From positions 29,896-93,895 of the forward strand of contig CALMRZ010000034.1 in the NCBI GenBank assembly GCA_937872225.1: a stretch of 64,000 nucleotides of DNA. Reading direction: 5' to 3'. Position 1 is the stretch's first letter, and the number at the start of each line of letters is the position of its first letter. Source of the stretch: an uncultured Spirochaetota bacterium. Its GTDB lineage: Bacteria > Spirochaetota > UBA4802 > UBA5550. A program made the translations under genes and the position numbers. Under the pieces are notes generated by a model. The model saw only the letters and a program-made list of their open reading frames with translations, searched no databases and was not told the origin of the DNA. Shown here one piece after another: positions 8,560 through 16,607 of this stretch.

Positions 8560-8844
8560 AAAAGCATCCTGTTTTGTCTAAAAACCCCTGAAAAGTTCTT
8601 GATATTTTACCCCCCCATATAAATTTCATACATAGCATGGGTGTATAAATTTTAATAGGGTAAAAACAGCTCGTAATTTGAAACAGTAATAACGTAACGA
8701 TATATTTTTAATAGACTCCGGTGCCTGCCTGATGGGCGCGGGGAAATAACCTGTACAGGAGAGTGTATCGCTGAACACCGTTGCAGAGATATTCTAGAAA
8801 AAAGTAACCAATTTATTTATTCACCGCGATAAGGAGATTGCTAC
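8560..8844. other. AT-rich gap with an 8-bp inverted repeat
   Basis: TTTTACCC (8605-8612) and GGGTAAAA (8658-8665) form an inverted repeat, and TATAAATTT occurs twice between them. The base composition is much more AT-rich than the flanking genes. It probably holds the promoter and control site for the 8845 operon, but no promoter with good spacing is clear. Confidence 0.4.
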
Positions 8845-9558
8845 ATGAAAACACCGGCCCTCGATAAATATATAAGCGCCCAGTTAAAATACTGGCAGCA
8901 GCAGAAGCATTCGCTGACGACTCCTCCGGAAAAGAAGAGCCTGCGCCAGTTCATCACCATATCCCGCGAATACGGATGCTCCGGCTACGGCATCGCCCAG
9001 GAAATCGTATCGATTATGAACGGCGGCGCTACTGCTCCCGAGCCGCTCTGGGCCGCCTACGAGCGCCAGGTGCTGGACCGCGTCATGGAGGAAATGGAAC
9101 TCTCTTCGCACCTGGTGAAGACCCTCACCGATGACGCCCTGAGGGACCTGACCGACATACTGAAAAGCGCCTTCAGCGACCTCCCGCCCCAGGTTGCGGT
9201 GTACCAGAAGCTCGCCCAGACCATACGGATCCTCGCCGCCCATGGCAACGTGGTCCTCGTCGGAAGGGCCTCCAACGTCATCACCCGGGGAATGGCCGGC
9301 GGCTTCCACGTCATGATGGTCGCACCCATGGACTACAAGGTCCAAAACATCATGAAATTCAAAAACCTGTCGAAAAAAGACGCGGAGAAGCTGGTTATTG
9401 AGAACACCGAGCGCCGCGAGAACTACATCAGGGAATACGTGAAGTTCAACGTTACCGATCCACACAATTACGACCTGGTCATAAACCTGGCGGACACAAA
9501 CGAAAAAGGGGTTGCCAAACTTATCATTGAAGGAATGAATCTTAAAAATCCCCGCTGA
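8845..9558 (+). CDS. cytidylate kinase-like family protein
   Basis: The protein matches the Cytidylate_kin2 family (PF13189): FITISREYGCSGYGIAQEI near residue 33, then ILAAHGNVVLVGRASNVITRG (about 130-150). The C-terminal part (VIENTERRENYIREYVKFNVTDPHNYDLVIN) is the region that closes over the nucleotide in true cytidylate kinases. The P-loop is the degenerate Gly/Ser-rich form without the usual Gly-Lys-Thr, as is common in this family, so the substrate is uncertain. It has a good Shine-Dalgarno sequence (AAGGAG) and starts an operon of three genes with gaps of 9 and 18 bp. Confidence 0.85.
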   Translation: MKTPALDKYISAQLKYWQQQKHSLTTPPEKKSLRQFITISREYGCSGYGIAQEIVSIMNGGATAPEPLWAAYERQVLDRVMEEMELSSHLVKTLTDDALRDLTDILKSAFSDLPPQVAVYQKLAQTIRILAAHGNVVLVGRASNVITRGMAGGFHVMMVAPMDYKVQNIMKFKNLSKKDAEKLVIENTERRENYIREYVKFNVTDPHNYDLVINLADTNEKGVAKLIIEGMNLKNPR

Positions 9559-9567
9559 AGGGAATAA

Positions 9568-10056
9568 ATGGAACAGGCCTGTTCGCAAAATTTCAAGCTG
9601 GGATCCCGCACCCTTCATTACGATTGCGGAAAGGCCATGTTGCTCTGCAGGGATTCGAACAGCGGGAAAAACATCTGGATAAAGAAAATATCCGACATCA
9701 GCCAGATAGATACCGTGATTGAGGATTCATCACGGTATTATATTGCCTGCGAAACCGACGACATCAAGGGCTACTACCTTGCGATTGACAAGGAGACCGG
9801 GTCGACGAACTGGTTTATCCCGGGGAAAGCGTATTTTCATATCGTCTACAACAAAGACCTCTACATTATTTTCACCGATGAAAAGAGCGACTTTTATCTC
9901 CTGAAGGTTGACTGTTCCGACGGCAAAAAGATCTGGCACCGCCGGGTCGACAACGACCTCTGCGAATACAGCTTCTCCCCAGAGGGGATCACGCTGAAAT
10001 TCGTCTCGGGGAAACAGGAAAAGATATCAGCCCTGACGGGGATCGCCATACAGTAA
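9568..10056 (+). CDS. PQQ/propeller-like repeat protein, 162 aa
   Basis: Short beta-strand repeats with the pattern seen in PQQ-type propellers are visible: NSGKNIWIKKIS (about 32-43), KETGSTNWFIPG (about 75-86) and SDGKKIWHRRVD (about 116-127). Each has the Trp-containing blade signature. There is no signal peptide, and only about three blades, so this is a partial propeller or a small cytoplasmic beta protein. It sits between the cytidylate-kinase-like gene and a LeuA-type regulatory domain, 9 bp after the former. Its function is unknown. Confidence 0.7.
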   Translation: MEQACSQNFKLGSRTLHYDCGKAMLLCRDSNSGKNIWIKKISDISQIDTVIEDSSRYYIACETDDIKGYYLAIDKETGSTNWFIPGKAYFHIVYNKDLYIIFTDEKSDFYLLKVDCSDGKKIWHRRVDNDLCEYSFSPEGITLKFVSGKQEKISALTGIAIQ

Positions 10057-10074
10057 CGGGGGGAGGTGCGGCAC

Positions 10075-10536
10075 ATGCTCAATTATGAAATAGAAGACGC
10101 GTCAAAGGTCCTGGCCATCATCAGGTCACTGAAAAAATATGCCCCGCCCTTCAGGATCGTCGGCGGATACCGCCTGATCGACAACGGCATCGAGCCCGAG
10201 GCGACCGTACAGATCGAGGCGCGGGGCCGCGTCATCCACGAGGCCTCCAACGGGGCCGGGCCCGTGGACGCCCTTGCCAACGTGCTCAAGAAGGGACTCA
10301 CGCCCCTCTTCCCCGACATCGCCAGGGTCAAGCTGATAGATTTTCACGCCGACATCCTCGACGCGAAGCGCGGGACCAGCACCGACGTCCAGGTCACGAT
10401 CATATTCACCGACGGTACGGAGCTCTGGAAGGTCCATTCCCTTTCGGAAAACATCAACGCCGCGTCCTTCAACGTGCTTATTGACGGGTTCGAGTACGCC
10501 CTGCTGAAAAAGACCTCGAAGAAAAAGAAGAAGTGA
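10075..10536 (+). CDS. stand-alone LeuA-type allosteric (dimerisation) domain protein
   Basis: The protein matches the C-terminal regulatory domain of 2-isopropylmalate/citramalate synthase (PF08502): FRIVGGYRLIDNGIEPEATVQIEARGR, SNGAGPVDALANVLKKGL, VKLIDFHADIL, STDVQVTIIF. In the full enzymes this domain binds leucine or isoleucine. Here the TIM-barrel catalytic domain is absent and the protein is 153 aa with a Lys-rich tail. ATG at 10075 is chosen because GGGGGGAGG lies 8 nt upstream, better than GTG at 10066. It may sense an amino acid or act as a partner subunit; both are inference. Confidence 0.8.
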   Translation: MLNYEIEDASKVLAIIRSLKKYAPPFRIVGGYRLIDNGIEPEATVQIEARGRVIHEASNGAGPVDALANVLKKGLTPLFPDIARVKLIDFHADILDAKRGTSTDVQVTIIFTDGTELWKVHSLSENINAASFNVLIDGFEYALLKKTSKKKKK

Positions 10537-10543
10537 GGGATTG

Positions 10544-13500
10544 TCACTTGCGAAGGTCCTCGCGGTAGTATTCTATGCTGTAGGGGATAGATTCGTCCAG
10601 GATCGCCTCGCCCGCCTCGACGCCTTTCTTGAATGACCGGGCGAGGTTCACCCGGGCGAACTCGTTGTCCGAATTTATGTGCTGGGCGTAATCGATCGAC
10701 TTCCAGTAGCTTATTTCGCTTTTGGCCTCGTTGTTCTGGGCCTGGTACACGGCGCCGAGGTTGTTATAGGCCGATGAGAGATACTGCACGAGCTTCACTT
10801 GTCCGGGCAGGTCCCGCCGCGCGATCTTGAATTTGTCCATTTCGTATTCATAGGCTGAAATAAGCTTCAGGTATTCCCCCTTGGCCGCGTCATAGCTTCC
10901 CATGTGGTAAAAGGCATTGCCCAGGGCGAACATGATCTCCGGGTTATCGACAAAATCGTCATACAGATTGAGCCACTGGTCCAGGGCCTTCTGGTAGAGC
11001 CTGTTCAGGTAATAGACGCGGCCCAGGTTGTAATGCACTTCGGACGATTCGAAACCCTCCTCGATCGCCTTTTCATATTTATCGCGGGCGATCTGATAGT
11101 TGCCCATGCGCTCGGCATCCTGGTCAATGACCTCGTCCTCAAGGTCGCCGTAGCGCATCCTCACCTTGTCGAAATAGTAATAAAAGATGTTGCCGAGCAC
11201 TGCGTAGGTCTTGCCCGGGCTCTCGGTCTCCTTGTAAAAATCCTCCTGCGTGAACTCCGGCGGACTTCCCGCCGCCTTGATGGCGCGGTTCAGCGTCTCG
11301 TAGGCCTTCACGGGCTCTTTTGCCAGGTAGTAGTATTCTCCCAGGAGGTGAAGGGCCCCGAAATAGTCCGCATTGTAATTCGAACGCGAAAGATCAACGG
11401 CTTTATCGAGATGGATCTTCATCAGTTTCAGGTTGTTCTGGGCCCGGTTGAGCCGGGCGTACTGCAGGTGCAGCGGCGGGTAGTCCTTGTCGCGCTTGTT
11501 CAGGGCCTCCAGCACGCCGTAGACCGCGGGAAAGATATTGTCGTCAATATCCTTGAAGCGCGGCGACTGGACCCCGTAATCGATCCTGACGTTCGATTTC
11601 TGCGCGACCTGCTTGTCCAGGTAATATGACGCCAGCTTGGCCAGGAGCGGCGAGGGCACCCTGGTCAACATCTTCTTCTCATTGAGCTGCGCGTGGACGT
11701 CGATGACCCGCTCGAACACGTCCCGCTCGATGTACAGGTTCAGCAGACCCGAGTAGCCGATCTCGGAGTCCGGCTCCATGTTCACGATGTCTTCATAGTA
11801 TTTCTTGGCCTTGAAATACTGTCCCTGATAGAAATAGGCGTTGCCGATGCCGTAAAGCGCGGTGACGTTGCCCTTGTCTCTCAGGAGTACCCGGCGGTAC
11901 ATCTCGATGGCAACGTCAAGCTGCGACCACTCTTCCCGCTTCTTTTTGCTGCCGGGGTAATACCACCGGTTGATGTTGAGCCGCATGGTGTTGTAGTATT
12001 CCCTGGGCACTTTCGAGTAGAAATAGCCGAGCTTGTTCAACAGGTCGAGATCATAGGCCTGGCCCTTTTTGCCCTGTATGTCATACAGCCTGTTCAGTTT
12101 CTGAATGGAAAAGTCGTATTCTTTTTTATCAAAATAGGCCTGGGCGTACTCGGTGTAGCCGAAGGCGTAGTCCTTGATGTAGTTCTCGTCAACGTCGCGG
12201 AAAATCCTCTCAGCCTTCGCAAAGTCCTTCGGCTTCTTGAGATAGTCGCCGCTTTCGCGGATGAGTGCCGCGCCCTCCCTGATCATGCGCTTGGCGGCGA
12301 TGGGCTTGTAGATGAACTGGTAGCCGACAACCGCCAGGACGCAGGTGACCGCGGCTGCGGCCCCGGCGATCTTCGTTATCGTCATGAGGCGTTTCTGACG
12401 CTCGCGCCCGGCCGCGGCGTATTCCGGCCGCGCCGCTATGACCCTGCGGGCCGGCCCGATCTTCTCCTCGGTGAGGGCTATCTTCTTCTGGAGCTTATCC
12501 TCGAGATATTTATGGATGGTCCCTTCCGGCCTGCCGGCCAGGATCATGTTTATGAGCTGGCGGGTGTCCCGCGTCGGCAGCAGGTCATTGACGACTACGT
12601 CCTTGACCGCTTCGCGGATGGCCGGGTTGAAAAGGAGCAGGGCCTTTTTCAGCCGCATGATGTCGTGGTCCGACAGGTCAATGGCGCCGGCCGGTGCGGA
12701 CGGTTCCTCCGCCGAAGGGGCCCGGGAGGGTTTCTCCTTTCTGGACGGCTTCGGCTCATCTTCGAGCATCTCGACCGCGAAATGGTCCTCATCAACGGCG
12801 GGCAGATCGGGAATTGGGGGGCCCAGGTCCTCCGCCGGTCCGCGGACCGGTTCCTTTTTCTTGACCTTGCTTATGATGTCCTTCGATGACCTGACTTCGG
12901 GAACTTCGCCCAATTCTTCTACGCTCTTGATGGATGCCAGGTCTTCGTCGGAAATCTCCTCCATGGCCGGTTCCGGCGTCTCCGGTTCCGCGGCGGGAAT
13001 AAACTCCTTCTCGGGGGCGGCCCCGGGAATATCCAGTTCAGGGATATCAATGTCCCGGGCTTCAGGCATTTCCGCTTCCCCTTCATCAAAGGAAATCTCG
13101 GACAGATCGGGTATCTCACGGGACAGATCTTTCTTAAGGGTCACGCTTTTCTCCGGCTGTGCGGCGGCCTTCCCCATCTCCTCCGGGACCCCGATATCCT
13201 TCATTTCCAGGTCCGCGTGCTCCCCGAGGTCCAGGTCCTCGAAAACGGGCGTCTCTTCGAACTGGACAGGTTTCGCTTCGGCGCGCCGCGGCGCCTCCCT
13301 CTCTTCGGCATAGGCGTCAACGGGGGCCCGGTCACGATAATCCAGCGATTCCGGCTCACCGGCCGTGAGGAACTCCAGCTCATCGGCCGGGCTCATGCCC
13401 TTGGGCCTTTCAGCGCGCTCACCGGAAACAGCGGCAAGCTCTTCCTCCGCGGGCGCACGGGGTGCGATCTTCCGTTCAGGGACTCCTTCCTCCACTTCAT

Positions 13501-13813
13501 GGATAAGGCCGGTAATGTCTTCTATGGGCGCTTCTTCAGCATAGGGTTCTTCAGCGGGCTTCTTTTCCCCGGTAAGCCGTTCCAGGTCGCCCGCCGGAAG
13601 GGCAAGGTCCTCCGGCTCCTCGAATCTCTCCGGAGCGGCATGATATTCCTCCTCAACGGGGGGCGCTTCCTCGGCCTCGGCAACGGCCGTTGAGGTCGCA
13701 ACTGGTTCCCTCGCGGAAAGGGGCCGGCGGCCGCTCCGTTCGATCAGGTCCAGTATGCGCTCTATTTCGCCGAGCTCTTCCGGGGTGTATGATATTTCTT
13801 CTGTTTCAGACAT
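10544..13813 (-). CDS. large single-pass TPR protein, candidate periplasmic flagellar collar protein (FlcA-like)
   Basis: This 1089-residue protein has three parts. Residues 1-370 are acidic, Glu/Pro-rich and probably disordered. A conserved helical module follows (HDIMRLKKALLLFNPAIREAVKDVVVNDLLPTRD). Then one membrane helix lies near residue 485 (ITKIAGAAAAVTCVLAVVGYQF), and the last 590 residues are TPR repeats (for example VTALYGIGNAYFYQGQYFKAKKYYE). This places the disordered tail in the cytoplasm and the TPRs in the periplasm. Spirochaetal flagellar collar proteins have this kind of architecture; that assignment is inference. ATG at 13813 is preferred over TTG at 13846. The gene converges on the 10075 gene with 7 bp between them. 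Confidence 0.7.
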   Translation of the reverse strand: MSETEEISYTPEELGEIERILDLIERSGRRPLSAREPVATSTAVAEAEEAPPVEEEYHAAPERFEEPEDLALPAGDLERLTGEKKPAEEPYAEEAPIEDITGLIHEVEEGVPERKIAPRAPAEEELAAVSGERAERPKGMSPADELEFLTAGEPESLDYRDRAPVDAYAEEREAPRRAEAKPVQFEETPVFEDLDLGEHADLEMKDIGVPEEMGKAAAQPEKSVTLKKDLSREIPDLSEISFDEGEAEMPEARDIDIPELDIPGAAPEKEFIPAAEPETPEPAMEEISDEDLASIKSVEELGEVPEVRSSKDIISKVKKKEPVRGPAEDLGPPIPDLPAVDEDHFAVEMLEDEPKPSRKEKPSRAPSAEEPSAPAGAIDLSDHDIMRLKKALLLFNPAIREAVKDVVVNDLLPTRDTRQLINMILAGRPEGTIHKYLEDKLQKKIALTEEKIGPARRVIAARPEYAAAGRERQKRLMTITKIAGAAAAVTCVLAVVGYQFIYKPIAAKRMIREGAALIRESGDYLKKPKDFAKAERIFRDVDENYIKDYAFGYTEYAQAYFDKKEYDFSIQKLNRLYDIQGKKGQAYDLDLLNKLGYFYSKVPREYYNTMRLNINRWYYPGSKKKREEWSQLDVAIEMYRRVLLRDKGNVTALYGIGNAYFYQGQYFKAKKYYEDIVNMEPDSEIGYSGLLNLYIERDVFERVIDVHAQLNEKKMLTRVPSPLLAKLASYYLDKQVAQKSNVRIDYGVQSPRFKDIDDNIFPAVYGVLEALNKRDKDYPPLHLQYARLNRAQNNLKLMKIHLDKAVDLSRSNYNADYFGALHLLGEYYYLAKEPVKAYETLNRAIKAAGSPPEFTQEDFYKETESPGKTYAVLGNIFYYYFDKVRMRYGDLEDEVIDQDAERMGNYQIARDKYEKAIEEGFESSEVHYNLGRVYYLNRLYQKALDQWLNLYDDFVDNPEIMFALGNAFYHMGSYDAAKGEYLKLISAYEYEMDKFKIARRDLPGQVKLVQYLSSAYNNLGAVYQAQNNEAKSEISYWKSIDYAQHINSDNEFARVNLARSFKKGVEAGEAILDESIPYSIEYYREDLRK

Positions 13814-14146
13814 TGTCAGTCGGTTTTGCGTCACCGGGACTTTCAAGAGACATAATCAGATACTACGGCTTGCTGAATAAAAATCAATCAATTTTTATCT
13901 TCCGCCGCCCCTGCCCGAGACGCGGAGAAGAATCGCGCTCTTGGCAATTATTAATATAAATATTTTCTATTAGATTATCGACATATTTAACATAAGAATG
14001 AACCAGATAATATATAATCGCGCCCCGTGCCGGGCGCGTGATGAGGGAATTGCAATTATTTTTAATGTATTGGGAGCAATCCGTCGATTTCCTGAATAGA
14101 CACGCCTTCACACGGCGTTGCGTCAAGTAATCAAAGGACCGCGTGT
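13814..14146. other. AT-rich divergent intergenic region with a small hairpin
   Basis: This 333-bp stretch separates divergent genes. It contains a 7-bp GC hairpin (CGCGCCC / GGGCGCG, 14019-14038) and TTAACA followed 18 bp later by TATATA, a weak promoter candidate for the 14147 gene. AAGGA lies 8 nt before that gene's ATG. No gene is seen. Confidence 0.4.
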
Positions 14147-14878
14147 ATGAAATATAAAGCCCTGGCCATCCTGGCATCCATCATGTTCCTGGCTTTTAAC
14201 AGCGACGAGGGAGCCGGCAAACCCCTGTATTACAGCTCGCTTAAATTCCTTAAAAGCGCGGACGGCCCACAGCAGGTGAACATGATACTGTCAGGCAGGC
14301 GCAAGGGGCAGAGCACCGTGGATTCATTCGGGACCCTGTTTACCTACAAGAACAGGGGCGCCCGTTCCGTGCAGATATCGGGCAGCTTCAGCCGGTGGAA
14401 GCCTGAGCGGATGGAGCGGAGCGATAACGGCGTGTGGTATTACTTCCTCCCCGCCCGCGATAGAGCCCGGGAGATCACCTACAAGTTTGTCGTTGACGGC
14501 ATCCTGATACGGGACCCCCTCAACCCGGACCGCGTCGATGACCGTATGGGCTCCTATATGTCCGTTGCGCAACCGGCGGTCAAGCCCGAAGGAAGGCATG
14601 TCAGCTGGCGCATGGCCGGCGCCACCATGGTGGAATTCAGGCTCTATCGGCCGGAGGCGAGCTTCGTTTCCCTCGTGGGAGACTTCAACCACTGGAACCC
14701 CGAGGACGATCTTCTCGCGAAGGGACCCAACGGCATCTGGCGCCTCAAAAAAAAGCTGTTCCCGGGGGTATATCGGTACAAGTTCATCATCGACGGCGAA
14801 TGGACGCCCGATATCTACAACCAGCGTTCCGCCTCGGATGACACGGGAGAAGTCTGTTCCCTCATTGAGATTAAATAA
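14147..14878 (+). CDS. secreted protein with two CBM48/AMPK-type glycogen-binding (E-set) domains
   Basis: A signal peptide (MKYKALAILASIMFLAFNS) is followed by two related domains at about residues 65-140 and 160-243. The first has VQISGSFSRWKPERM and ITYKFVVDGILIRDP; the second has VSLVGDFNHWNPEDD and YRYKFIIDGEWTPDP-like residues. The paired GxFxxW and YKFxxDGxW motifs are those of CBM48 / AMPK1_CBM domains, which bind alpha-glucans. No catalytic domain is attached. It is probably a periplasmic or outer-envelope glucan-binding protein. The duplicated domain and the lack of neighbours of known sugar function leave its substrate open. Confidence 0.85.
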   Translation: MKYKALAILASIMFLAFNSDEGAGKPLYYSSLKFLKSADGPQQVNMILSGRRKGQSTVDSFGTLFTYKNRGARSVQISGSFSRWKPERMERSDNGVWYYFLPARDRAREITYKFVVDGILIRDPLNPDRVDDRMGSYMSVAQPAVKPEGRHVSWRMAGATMVEFRLYRPEASFVSLVGDFNHWNPEDDLLAKGPNGIWRLKKKLFPGVYRYKFIIDGEWTPDIYNQRSASDDTGEVCSLIEIK

Positions 14879-14965
14879 CGCCTTGCAGCACGGGATCCCC
14901 ATCGAAGGCGATAACCGGCACCCTGCGGGCGCAAGACGCAGTACCGCATTGCACCAAATATTTGT

Positions 14966-14994
14966 TTGACAATTTATTAATATATGCGTATTGT
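14966..14994 (+). promoter_or_regulatory. sigma-70-type promoter producing a possibly leaderless mRNA
   Basis: TTGACA (14966-14971), a 17-bp spacer and TATTGT (14989-14994) point to a start at or next to the ATG at 15001. No Shine-Dalgarno sequence is present, and an in-frame TAA lies just upstream of the ATG. Confidence 0.65.
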
Positions 14995-15000
14995 TAAAAC

Positions 15001-15339
15001 ATGGAAAATATCAGCTTCGAAGAAAAGGGCAACAAAATAGTCGTTACCGCCTCCGGCGAATGGAACCTCGGCAACATAAAGGACATGGAAGTTGTTTTTA
15101 CTGAAATTCTTGCAAAAAAGCCGGGCATGATTGCCATTAACTGCAAAAACCTGAACGGCGTGGATTCCACGGCAATAGCATCCCTGGTCAAAATATTGAG
15201 AAAAACGAAGGAAATGAACATCAAGCTGATATTCTTTGACCTGAGCCCGAACATCTATCACACCTTCGAACTCATGACCCTGAACAAGTTCTTCACCATC
15301 ATGACAAGACAGAGATTTGACGAGGAGTTCGGCGGCTAG
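15001..15339 (+). CDS. STAS-domain anti-sigma factor antagonist
   Basis: This is a single STAS domain of 112 aa. The conserved strand-loop GVDSTAIASLVKIL (about residues 58-71) carries the Ser that is phosphorylated by an anti-sigma kinase in SpoIIAA/RsbV-type partner switching. Strands IVVTASGEWNLGN and MIAINCKNLN complete the fold. When dephosphorylated by a SpoIIE-type phosphatase, such a protein binds the anti-sigma factor. Two SpoIIE phosphatases (24328 and 47252) lie in the window, though not adjacent. No kinase partner is next to it. It has its own promoter and a strong terminator. Confidence 0.9.
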   Translation: MENISFEEKGNKIVVTASGEWNLGNIKDMEVVFTEILAKKPGMIAINCKNLNGVDSTAIASLVKILRKTKEMNIKLIFFDLSPNIYHTFELMTLNKFFTIMTRQRFDEEFGG

Positions 15340-15361
15340 GCCATGGGAATCATTCCTGGCG

Positions 15362-15395
15362 AAAAAAAGCGGCAATCCTGGTTGCCGCTTTTTTT
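15362..15395. terminator. bidirectional intrinsic terminator
   Basis: Fourteen-bp perfect arms (15362-15375 and 15382-15395) carry GCGGCAA / TTGCCGC cores with a 6-nt loop, flanked by an A-run on the left and a T-run on the right. It serves both the STAS gene and the converging thioredoxin gene. Confidence 0.9.
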
Positions 15396-15413
15396 ATCTG
15401 TTTCCTGTTTATT

Positions 15414-15767
15414 TCAGTTAACCTTCAGAACGTCCCTGATAATGTCCTGGAGGGCCTTTTTCGGCAGGGCGCCGGCGGCCATGCTCGGCTTCTCATCCTT
15501 TGGAATAAAGAGGATGCTGGGAATGCTCTGGATCCCGAAGGCCCCCGAAAGCTCAGGCTCCTGGTCGGTGTTCACCTTGTAGATAGCGACCCTACCTTCG
15601 TATTCTGCCGAAAGCTCAGCCAGGACCGGCGCCACCATCTTGCACGGCCCGCACCAGTCGGCGTAAAAATCGATTATGGCAGGAAGGGTCCCTTTGTAAT
15701 TCCATTCCGTGTTCTTTTCATAATCGAAGATCTTTTCTTTGAATGTTTCTCTTGTTAAATGTTCCAT
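15414..15767 (-). CDS. trxA: thioredoxin
   Basis: This is a small thiol-disulfide reductase of the cytoplasm. The active site WCGPC lies near residue 38-42 (IIDFYADWCGPCKM), and the cis-Pro loop is QSIPSILF (about 80-87). At 117 aa it has a slightly longer N-terminus (MEHLTRETFKEKIFDYEKNTEWNYKG) than typical thioredoxin, and no signal peptide. AGAGG lies 7 nt before the ATG. It ends toward the shared terminator at 15362-15395. Its upstream region carries an 11-bp inverted repeat (15789-15828). Confidence 0.93.
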   Translation of the reverse strand: MEHLTRETFKEKIFDYEKNTEWNYKGTLPAIIDFYADWCGPCKMVAPVLAELSAEYEGRVAIYKVNTDQEPELSGAFGIQSIPSILFIPKDEKPSMAAGALPKKALQDIIRDVLKVN

Positions 15768-15788
15768 GGTATAACCTCTGTTTTATTG

Positions 15789-15828
15789 TATCTTTTTACT
15801 TTACCCGGGGGCTGCAGGTAAAAAGATA
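15789..15828. promoter_or_regulatory. 11-bp inverted repeat upstream of trxA
   Basis: TATCTTTTTAC (15789-15799) and GTAAAAAGATA (15818-15828) are perfect inverted copies with an 18-bp GC-rich spacer. It lies 22 bp before the trxA start codon, which suits an operator or leader stem. The wider gap 15768-16073 is otherwise AT-rich and holds no other gene. Confidence 0.5.
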
Positions 15829-16073
15829 ATTAATGTATTTAATATGCCAGCAGTAGTTTTTGATATTTAAGAATTTTACATAAAGCTAAAATAGTTAGTA
15901 TTTGTCGATTCGTCAAGATGCGGAGAAAAATTTTTTGTAGACAGAGGGCCATAAGTGCTCTATTTCGTGTAAATTCAGGGGGTTTTTTGATACAATCGCC
16001 CTCCGCAAAACTTTTTTTTGTAGAATCCGTCGATAACTCTCTACTTTATATTATATTGGAGCGCCGGGACCGG

Positions 16074-16607
16074 ATGCTGCTCTCGAAAAAAGAAAGGGAA
16101 TTCAGGAAATCATACAGCGATTATTACCCGCTAATCCTGAACAGCATCTATTACCGGGTGAAGAACCGGGAGGACGCTGAAGATATCTGCCACGAGGTCT
16201 TCGTGAACTATTACCGAAAATTCGATGAGGTCCGCGACCCGAGGAGTTGGCTCATCGGCGCCGTAAAATTCTGCATATCCAACTATTACCGGAAGCGTGA
16301 AGGCTCGGGCGCGGCCAGCGTCGACATCGCCGACATGGAAGACGATGTCCATCTCGCCTTCGAGAACGGCCTCAGGGACATCCGCATCATCATCCACGAC
16401 GCCATCGAGGACCCCGGGAACTACCATGACGAAAAGGAGCGGATCCTTTTCGATCTCATAGCGATCAATCATTACACCTATGACCAGGCCGCGGAGCACC
16501 TGGGCATGACCAGGCGGCAGGCGGCATACCGGTATCAGCAGGTATCCCGGAGGATCCTGGACCACCTGAAAGAACGCGGCATAACCAAGCTAGAGGACCT
16601 GCTATGA
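16074..16607 (+). CDS. ECF-type RNA polymerase sigma factor
   Basis: This is a sigma-70 family factor of 177 aa. Region 2 is SDYYPLILNSIYYRVKNREDAEDICHEVF (about residues 14-42), and region 4 is the helix-turn-helix HYTYDQAAEHLGMTRRQAAYRYQQVSRRI (about 135-165). The linker is short, as in ECF factors. ATG at 16074 is chosen because the sigma-like sequence starts there; the frame is open to 15918 but the extra residues look non-coding. Its stop overlaps the start of the next gene, a membrane protein, by 4 bp (ATGA), the usual arrangement of a sigma factor with its membrane-bound regulator. Confidence 0.88.
   Translation: MLLSKKEREFRKSYSDYYPLILNSIYYRVKNREDAEDICHEVFVNYYRKFDEVRDPRSWLIGAVKFCISNYYRKREGSGAASVDIADMEDDVHLAFENGLRDIRIIIHDAIEDPGNYHDEKERILFDLIAINHYTYDQAAEHLGMTRRQAAYRYQQVSRRILDHLKERGITKLEDLL

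Noticed and set aside
11693..12889. 398-residue plus-strand frame inside the TPR gene
   Set aside because: It is an antisense shadow with no start signal and no recognisable fold.
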